This document shows positions 5,442 to 9,884 of a stretch of DNA of 9,884 nucleotides, one piece after another. The notes under the pieces were generated by a model, which saw only the letters and a list, made by a program, of their open reading frames with translations, made no database searches and was not told the DNA's origin. Made by a program: the position numbers and the translations under genes. The stretch's first letter is position 1; the number at the start of each line of letters is the position of its first letter. The stretch is from NCBI GenBank assembly GCA_023260355.1, contig JALQVJ010000005.1:1-9884 (forward strand), read 5' to 3'. The DNA is from Burkholderiaceae bacterium (GTDB lineage Bacteria; Pseudomonadota; Gammaproteobacteria; Burkholderiales; Burkholderiaceae_C).

Positions 5442-6421
5442 CGCGCGCGCTGAGGTTTGGCGTTTTGGGCGATGCCAAGATCGCACGCACCCAAGTTGTC
5501 CCGGCGATACATGCCGCGGGCCACAGCGTGGTGGCGGTCGGATCGCGCCAGTCCCAGCCAGCGCCCTGGGCACAAGCGCTGGGGGCTGACTGGACGGACT
5601 ACGCCGGTGTGATCCAACACCCTGATGTGGATGCGGTGTATGTCGCGCTGCCCCACCATTTGCACGCAGAGTGGAGCGTTCGCGCGCTGCAAGCAGGTCG
5701 CCACGTCCTGTGCGAAAAACCCATGGCTTTGTCACTGGCCGACGCAGATGCGGTGTTCGGAGCGCAGCGGGCAAGTGGGCGCGTATTTTTCGAGGGGTAT
5801 ATGGTGCGCCACCACCCACAGTGGCTTTGGCTGCGCGATTTGGATCTGGGCGCGTTGCGCCACATTCAAGTGACGTTCACATACGACAACCGCGATCCGA
5901 ACAACATCCGCAACATCGCCAGCATGGGCGGCGGCGCGTTGTGGGATATCGGTTGTTACGCGGTGTTCGCTGGTCATTGGTTGATGGGCGTGCCAGATCA
6001 ATCAAGCCTGCGCAGCGACATGCACCCCGAGTGGCATGTGGATACCCACAGCAGAGGCTGCCTGATGTGGGCGCGCCAGGATGGACGCACCGAATTGGAC
6101 TTTTTTGTATCGACTCAAACGGCGAAGCAACAAACGGTGGTCGTCACAGGCGAGCGCGGTTGGGCGAGGCTGGATGTGCCGTTCAACCCAGCGGAGGTGA
6201 CCACGGCTTTGCACAGCACTGGCGGTTTGAGCCACGAGGCTACGCTGAAAACGTTTGAGCCTTGTAACGCCTACGCGAATATGGTGGCTGACTTTGCGTC
6301 TGCGATCGGGGGTGCTGCGATCCCAGAGGGCTGCAGCGCTGCCGCCAGCCGAGACATCATGGCGACCCTGTGCGAATTGCATGCCCGTGCCGAGCGCGGG
6401 CAGTTGGGTGTGTCGCCCTGA
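5438..6421 (+). CDS. Gfo/Idh/MocA-family oxidoreductase
   Basis: A 327-residue NAD(P)-dependent dehydrogenase-type protein, usually acting on sugars, inositols or their derivatives. The N-terminal Rossmann domain opens RFGVLGDAKIA (6-16), with GDAKIA in place of the usual GxGxxG end. DVDAVYVALPHHLHAEW (63-79) and CEKPMALSL (92-100) follow, where Lys94 of EKP is the conserved catalytic lysine. The C-terminal domain shows MGGGALWDIGCYAV (163-176), matching the conserved GG..L.D.G.(H/Y) substrate-site motif, with Asp170 and Tyr174. Length is typical. GGAGA (5426-5430) is 7 nt before the ATG, inside the end of the HAD gene, and start and stop overlap as ATGA, so translation is coupled. The partner suggests a shared sugar or polyol pathway; no transporter or regulator is adjacent to name the substrate. 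Confidence 0.92.
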   Translation: MTRALRFGVLGDAKIARTQVVPAIHAAGHSVVAVGSRQSQPAPWAQALGADWTDYAGVIQHPDVDAVYVALPHHLHAEWSVRALQAGRHVLCEKPMALSLADADAVFGAQRASGRVFFEGYMVRHHPQWLWLRDLDLGALRHIQVTFTYDNRDPNNIRNIASMGGGALWDIGCYAVFAGHWLMGVPDQSSLRSDMHPEWHVDTHSRGCLMWARQDGRTELDFFVSTQTAKQQTVVVTGERGWARLDVPFNPAEVTTALHSTGGLSHEATLKTFEPCNAYANMVADFASAIGGAAIPEGCSAAASRDIMATLCELHARAERGQLGVSP

Positions 6422-6441
6422 GTGGATTTGACTGAGGGCCT

Positions 6442-6467
6442 CAGCCGCTGTGGGCTGCGAGCGGCTG
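6442..6467 (+). terminator. Possible terminator hairpin after the Gfo/Idh gene
   Basis: CAGCCGCT, 10-nt loop, AGCGGCTG forms a perfect 8-bp GC-rich stem 20 nt after the stop of the HAD/Gfo-Idh unit. There is no T-run. The remaining bases to apaG (up to 6538) show no convincing promoter. Confidence 0.4.
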
Positions 6468-6538
6468 GCTGTTCTGGGCCCCGAAAAAAGGCACTCAGCT
6501 ATTTGCAAAGATCCAGCATTCCCGATTAGGATGTTTTC

Positions 6539-6928
6539 ATGTCCAAGTATCAGTTCCACGTGAGGGTCAAGCCCACATACCTGCCAGACCAATCAGACCC
6601 GGATGATGATCTGTATGTCTTCGCGTACACCATCACCATCACAAATGTTGGGCAAGTCGCAGCGCAGTTAATCTCTCGCAGCTGGAACGTCAACGATGCC
6701 AACGGCCACACCCAAAAGGTCCGTGGACTCGGTGTGGTCGGTCACCAGCCCCTGCTGCAACCCGGAGAGTCATTCGAATACACAAGCGGCACACGCTTAT
6801 CAACGGCCACGGGCACGATGCACGGGAGTTTTTTCTGTGTGGCTGAGGACGGTGAAAAGTTCGATGTTGACGTGCCCATGTTTGTGCTGGATGGCATGAG
6901 CGCTGTCGGCCCCGGCACTTTGCACTGA
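6539..6928 (+). CDS. apaG: ApaG domain protein (Co2+/Mg2+ efflux protein ApaG)
   Basis: A 129-residue protein that is one whole ApaG domain, an immunoglobulin-like beta-sandwich. Typical blocks are YVFAYTITITNVG (26-38), QLISRSWNVNDANG (43-56), the glycine-rich loop VRGLGVVGHQPLLQPGE (61-77), FEYTSGTRL, and GTMHGSF (91-97). Length matches bacterial ApaG (about 125). In Salmonella its loss (corD) affects cobalt resistance and magnesium efflux; the exact biochemistry is not settled, though the fold also occurs in some F-box proteins. AGGA (6528-6531) lies 7 nt before the ATG, supporting the start. The phosphatase gene follows 7 nt after the stop, so the two form an operon. It is probably transcribed from its own promoter in the 117-nt gap upstream, though I cannot point to one. 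Confidence 0.95.
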   Translation: MSKYQFHVRVKPTYLPDQSDPDDDLYVFAYTITITNVGQVAAQLISRSWNVNDANGHTQKVRGLGVVGHQPLLQPGESFEYTSGTRLSTATGTMHGSFFCVAEDGEKFDVDVPMFVLDGMSAVGPGTLH

Positions 6929-6935
6929 GGCCATC

Positions 6936-7412
6936 ATGGTCACCAAGGTCTTGTTTGTCTGTATGGGCAACATTTGCCGAAGCCCGACAGCAGAGGGTGT
7001 CTTTCGCCAAATGGTGAGTCAGCGCGGCCTGAGCGACGCGTTCGAAATTGATTCGGCGGGCACCCACGACTACCATTTGGGACACGCCCCCGATGTGCGT
7101 TCTCAGGCGCACGCCAAGGCCAAAGGTTACGACATCAGTGGCCTGCGCTCCCGATTGATCACGGAAGAGGACATGCGGTATTTTGATCGCGTGCTGGTGA
7201 TGGACGATCGCAACCACGAGCGGGTGCATGCGCTTTCGCCCGTTGACGAGCGCGGCAAGATTCAATTGTTGACCGAGTACTGCGTGACACTCAAAGCGGA
7301 TCAAGTGCCTGATCCTTACTACGGTGGTGATGCAGGCTTTGCGCGCGTGATGGCCATCATTGAAGACGCCTGCCATGGCTTGTTGGACGCGTTGACCAAG
7401 CCCGCGAGCTGA
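6936..7412 (+). CDS. Low-molecular-weight protein tyrosine phosphatase
   Basis: A 158-residue cytoplasmic phosphatase. The P-loop VCMGNICRSP (8-17) has nucleophile Cys9 and phosphate-binding Arg15 in the C(X)5R pattern, with the conserved Ser16. SAGTHDYHLGHAPD (40-53) is the usual second block, and DPYYGG (126-131) supplies the general acid Asp126 and the neighbouring tyrosines. Length and motif order are those of active enzymes. GAGG (6927-6930), overlapping the apaG stop, is 5 nt from the ATG. Bacterial members either act in exopolysaccharide control with a tyrosine kinase (Wzb type) or are free-standing; no kinase or polysaccharide genes are nearby, so the free-standing kind is more likely. 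Arsenate reductase, a related fold, is unlikely because it has a different P-loop and cysteine set. Confidence 0.95.
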   Translation: MVTKVLFVCMGNICRSPTAEGVFRQMVSQRGLSDAFEIDSAGTHDYHLGHAPDVRSQAHAKAKGYDISGLRSRLITEEDMRYFDRVLVMDDRNHERVHALSPVDERGKIQLLTEYCVTLKADQVPDPYYGGDAGFARVMAIIEDACHGLLDALTKPAS

Positions 7413-7420
7413 ATGCCGCT

Positions 7421-7439
7421 GGCGCCTATTGAGGGCGCC
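7421..7439 (+). terminator. Small hairpin between the phosphatase and hydratase genes
   Basis: GGCGCC, loop TATTGAG, GGCGCC gives a 6-bp GC stem in the 46-nt gap. It lacks a T-run and may be chance, since GGCGCC is itself a palindrome. If it does not stop transcription, the hydratase is the third gene of the apaG operon. Confidence 0.25.
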
Positions 7440-7458
7440 GCCCATACCGGAGATTTGA

Positions 7459-8238
7459 ATGCCCTTGAGTCCTTCGCAACCCCCCCACGTTCACCTCAGT
7501 GACGGCGGTATTTTGAGTGTGACCGTGCACGGTCTGGGTGCTCTGAATATTGTGGGCTCGCCCGAATTGATCGCTTTGAGAGACGCCGTCGGCGCTTGGG
7601 CCCACGACCCGCGCGTCAAAGCCTTGGTGCTGCGTGGGCACGGCGACCAGGCCTTGATTGGTGGCGCCAACATCCATGAGATGGTGCAACTCCAAGGCAT
7701 GGAGGCCGAGCGATTCATTGAGCGCCTGCGCGATGTGTGCGACGCGATGCGGCGCTTTCCAGCGCCAGTGATTGCCCGCATGCCGGGTTGGTGCCTGGGC
7801 GGAGGCCTCGAGGTGGCGATGGCCTGCGACATCCGGGTGGCGGCGAGTGACGCACAGTTTGGGATGCCAGAGGTCAAGGTTGGAATTCCGTCGGTGATTC
7901 ACGCGGCATGTCTGCCGCGCTTGGTCGGGCAGGCGCGGGCGCGGTGGCTGTTGCTCACCGGCGAACACATTGACGCACAGACAGCGCTCAGCTGGGGGTT
8001 GATCGATCGTGTGGTGCCCCTCGGTGAGCTAGACAGCGAGGTGCAGCGCATCGCGCAAGGTTTCGCTGGCATGGGCGCAGCCGTCTTGCGGCAACAAAAG
8101 CGGCTGCTGCGCGAATGGGAAGACCAGGGGCTGGACGTGTCCATCAACAACAGCGTGCGCGAGTTTGGGGCAGCGTTCGAGACGGGCGAGCCACAGGCTT
8201 ACATGGGCGCATTCTTGAGCAAAAAAACCAAAACCTAA
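7459..8238 (+). CDS. Enoyl-CoA hydratase/isomerase (crotonase) family protein
   Basis: A 259-residue crotonase-fold enzyme. The oxyanion-hole region LIGGANIHEM (66-75) matches the usual SAGADL-type stretch that holds the acyl-CoA carbonyl. WCLGGGLEVAMACDIRVA (111-128) and FGMPEVKVGIPS (134-145) carry Glu118 and Glu138, the two positions of the catalytic glutamates of true enoyl-CoA hydratases, so hydration of a 2-enoyl-CoA is plausible; isomerases usually lack one. LTGEHIDAQTALSWGLIDRVVP is the standard later block. GGAG (7449-7452) is 6 nt from the ATG. It lies 46 nt after the phosphatase, same strand, and is convergent with an acyl-CoA dehydrogenase, so a fatty- or branched-acyl-CoA role fits, but the substrate cannot be named. 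Confidence 0.92.
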   Translation: MPLSPSQPPHVHLSDGGILSVTVHGLGALNIVGSPELIALRDAVGAWAHDPRVKALVLRGHGDQALIGGANIHEMVQLQGMEAERFIERLRDVCDAMRRFPAPVIARMPGWCLGGGLEVAMACDIRVAASDAQFGMPEVKVGIPSVIHAACLPRLVGQARARWLLLTGEHIDAQTALSWGLIDRVVPLGELDSEVQRIAQGFAGMGAAVLRQQKRLLREWEDQGLDVSINNSVREFGAAFETGEPQAYMGAFLSKKTKT

Positions 8239-8319
8239 CGCGAACCCTTGCGTCGGACACGTTGGGACACATGCGCACTCGCCGTGCATGACCCCACTGG
8301 CGCAGCCTTGGTGATCAAC
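8239..8319. other. Convergent intergenic gap
   Basis: Eighty-one bases separate the stops of the hydratase (plus) and the acyl-CoA dehydrogenase (minus). I see only a short imperfect inverted repeat around 8271-8289 (ATGCGCAC / GTGCAT with a bulge) and no T-run. Nothing here supports a gene or a firm terminator. Confidence 0.3.
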
Positions 8320-9771
8320 TCATAGCAAGCAGATGTGATCGATGGCGCCGGTAGGCGAGTCCGTTGACCACAGGAGATCCAAGTCCGAGACCTTGTTGGT
8401 GCTCAGGGGGTCGCGCGGCATCAGTCGGTGCAACAGCACGCATTGCGCCAACACCATGCGGCGCGGATTTTGGGTTTGGTGTGACTCCCAACCCATAGCG
8501 ATGGCGCTGGTCAGGTGGTAGAGACCAGCTGCCACGCGGCGTGCTTGGGCTTCGTCTTTGTGGTCAGCTGTGGTCTGCGCCAGCCCCCCCAGTCGCTCCA
8601 TGAGGGCATCGATGGCGGCGCGCACGCGCGCGTGCCAAGGTGTGGCGATCAACAGTTGCCGCATGTGGTCTTGCCACACGCTGAGGGAGCCTTCGCGCTG
8701 GATGGCCCGCAACACGTCTAAAGCGACGATGTTGCTGGTGCCCTCCCACACCGAGCCCAAATGGGCGTCGCGCAGGACACGCGCGTCAGACCACTCTTCG
8801 ATGTAGCCACAACCGCCCCTGACCTCCAGCGCATCACCGGCAACGCTGCGGGCATCCCGCGTGGCCCGGTATTTGATCAGTGGCGTGAGCAATCGGGTCA
8901 ATGCGTAGGCCCCTGCTTCGCCCTGGTCTGCACGCGACAGTGCCTGAGCGGTTTGAAACATCAGGGTGCGGGCTTGCTCAGCCTTGACCAACATCTTGGC
9001 CAACTGCACTTGCATGAGCGGCATGTCGATCAAGCGTTTGCCGAAGGCTTGCCGATGCCGCGAGATGAAGAGCGCCTCGGCAACCGAGCGGCGCATCAGC
9101 CCAGCAGCGCGCATGCCGTTGGACAGGCGCGAGTTATTGACCATGTCTGCCATTTGCACGAAACCGCGCCCGAGCTCGCCGACCAGCCACGCTTGCGCGC
9201 CCTCGAGTGTGATTTCGCCGCTGGCCATGGAGCGTGTACCGAGCTTGTCTTTGAGGCGCACGATGCGGTAGCTGTTGGCTTCGCCGTTGGGCAGCACGCG
9301 CGGCAGCAAAAAGAGACTCACGCCGCGCATGCCATCCGGCTCGCCGTCCACGTGCGCAAGCACCATAGCCAATGCCGCATCGGGGTTGGAGCAAAACCAC
9401 TTGTCACCCTTGAGGCGATAGACCCCTGGGCCGCAGTCGGGGGCAGCGGTGGCGCATGTCTCAGTGGCCGCGACATCGGAGCCCGCGCCTTGCTCGGTCA
9501 TGAACATCGCCCCTTGGGTCAGCGCGTTGAGGTCTTGGCTGGTGAGACCCGCGATGTACCGCTCTACCAACTCTGGCGCGCCGTATTTGCGCAAAGTGCG
9601 CGTGAGCGAGTCAGTCATGGAGAGCGGACAGCACAAGCCGAACTCGGCTTGGACCAGCAGGTAGGAGAGGCTGTATTTGACCGCGGGTGGCAAGGGCTCT
9701 GGCCAACCCAAGACGCCAGCGCGGTGTGACATGGCGGCCAAGCCATAGTCGCCAAACGCGATTTGCTCCAT
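8320..9771 (-). CDS. AidB-like acyl-CoA dehydrogenase, 5' end incomplete or broken
   Basis: An FAD-dependent acyl-CoA dehydrogenase-family flavoprotein of the AidB branch; 483 residues from the ATG at 9771. FAD/substrate blocks are FMTEQGAGSDVA (90-101), LKGDKWFCSNPDAALAM (120-136) and KLGTRSMASGEI (176-187). The AidB-like C-terminal signature is RGGCGYIEEWSDARVLRD (318-335) with SVWEGTSNIVALDVLR (340-355). E. coli AidB protects DNA under alkylation stress; relatives often oxidise branched or unusual acyl-CoAs, and I cannot say which applies. The family is usually about 540-560 residues, so about 60-80 N-terminal residues are missing. Family-like sequence, including KHPAYVAMEQ, continues upstream of 9771 in frame, but there is no ATG, GTG or TTG before an in-frame TAA at 9882-9880. 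The 9771 start has no ribosome-binding site, so the true start is probably lost to a frameshift, mutation or bad edge sequence. Confidence 0.85.
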   Translation of the reverse strand: MEQIAFGDYGLAAMSHRAGVLGWPEPLPPAVKYSLSYLLVQAEFGLCCPLSMTDSLTRTLRKYGAPELVERYIAGLTSQDLNALTQGAMFMTEQGAGSDVAATETCATAAPDCGPGVYRLKGDKWFCSNPDAALAMVLAHVDGEPDGMRGVSLFLLPRVLPNGEANSYRIVRLKDKLGTRSMASGEITLEGAQAWLVGELGRGFVQMADMVNNSRLSNGMRAAGLMRRSVAEALFISRHRQAFGKRLIDMPLMQVQLAKMLVKAEQARTLMFQTAQALSRADQGEAGAYALTRLLTPLIKYRATRDARSVAGDALEVRGGCGYIEEWSDARVLRDAHLGSVWEGTSNIVALDVLRAIQREGSLSVWQDHMRQLLIATPWHARVRAAIDALMERLGGLAQTTADHKDEAQARRVAAGLYHLTSAIAMGWESHQTQNPRRMVLAQCVLLHRLMPRDPLSTNKVSDLDLLWSTDSPTGAIDHICLL

Positions 9772-9879
9772 GGCGACATAGGCGGGGTGCTTGAGGGACA
9801 GCGAGGGCCGTCTTTGGCTGAGAATTTGAGCGAGGGTAACTACCTCAGCGCCGGATTGCAGACTCTTGGCATCGTTCCG
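9772..9879 (-). pseudogene. In-frame upstream part of the acyl-CoA dehydrogenase without a start codon
   Basis: The 36 codons before the 9771 ATG remain open and look coding: mostly G or C at third positions, and a stretch (LAQILSQRRP, then SLSLKHPAYVAM) that runs smoothly into the dehydrogenase. In this family a conserved HPAY/HPAW element precedes the first helix bundle, which fits KHPAY here. No standard start codon lies between the TAA at 9882-9880 and 9771. Either CTG or ATT is used, or a frame change lies just beyond the window, or the last bases are unreliable. Confidence 0.5.
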
Positions 9880-9884
9880 TTAGT

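Noticed and set aside
8761..9729. 322-codon plus-strand open frame opposite the acyl-CoA dehydrogenase
   Set aside because: No recognisable domain; it is the shadow of a gene with clear acyl-CoA dehydrogenase motifs.
1..9884. CRISPR array, insertion sequence, tRNA, prophage or toxin-antitoxin system
   Set aside because: No regularly spaced repeats, terminal inverted repeats, transposase, integrase, cloverleaf or small toxin-antitoxin gene pair was seen on either strand.

Overview
The window reads as a chromosomal housekeeping and catabolic stretch from a GC-rich betaproteobacterium, most likely Burkholderiales and probably Comamonadaceae-like. Two things suggest this: the block dapB-bamE with fur divergent beside it, which I recall as typical of that group, and the style of the proteins (BamE with a long Ala/Pro tail, Bcr-type MFS, AidB-type acyl-CoA dehydrogenase). 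I see no mobile element, CRISPR array, phage gene, tRNA or rRNA. Apart from the two ends, this looks like ordinary genome, and I did not find a convincing new multi-gene system.

Layout. 1-255: a plus-strand fragment of an isocitrate lyase/PEP mutase-family enzyme is joined head-on to the first 49 codons of dapB on the minus strand; both genes are cut at the same 12-15 bp shared string. 266-1356: bamE (minus) and fur (plus) diverge from a short intergenic region. 1390-2574: a Bcr/CflA-type MFS exporter (minus), convergent with fur. 2636-2684: two related GC-rich hairpins. 2689-4697: a minus-strand pair, a CaiB/BaiF-type CoA-transferase followed 2 nt later by an atypical SDR protein. 4782-6421: a plus-strand pair, a HAD phosphatase overlapping a Gfo/Idh/MocA oxidoreductase by ATGA. 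6539-7412: apaG and a low-molecular-weight tyrosine phosphatase, 7 nt apart. 7459-8238: an enoyl-CoA hydratase/isomerase-family protein. 8320-9771: an AidB-like acyl-CoA dehydrogenase (minus), convergent with the hydratase, whose 5' end looks broken near the window edge.

How the genes relate. BamE (outer-membrane assembly), Fur (iron regulation) and DapB (lysine/DAP synthesis) are housekeeping. The CoA-transferase, SDR, hydratase and acyl-CoA dehydrogenase all belong to acyl-CoA chemistry, but they lie in three separate transcription units, so a single pathway is only a guess. The HAD/Gfo-Idh pair is tightly coupled and plausibly acts on one sugar or polyol substrate, which the sequence does not identify. 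The most notable observations are the chimeric join at 109-123, the broken 5' end of the acyl-CoA dehydrogenase, the loss of the catalytic Tyr/Lys in the SDR protein, and the duplicated hairpins.
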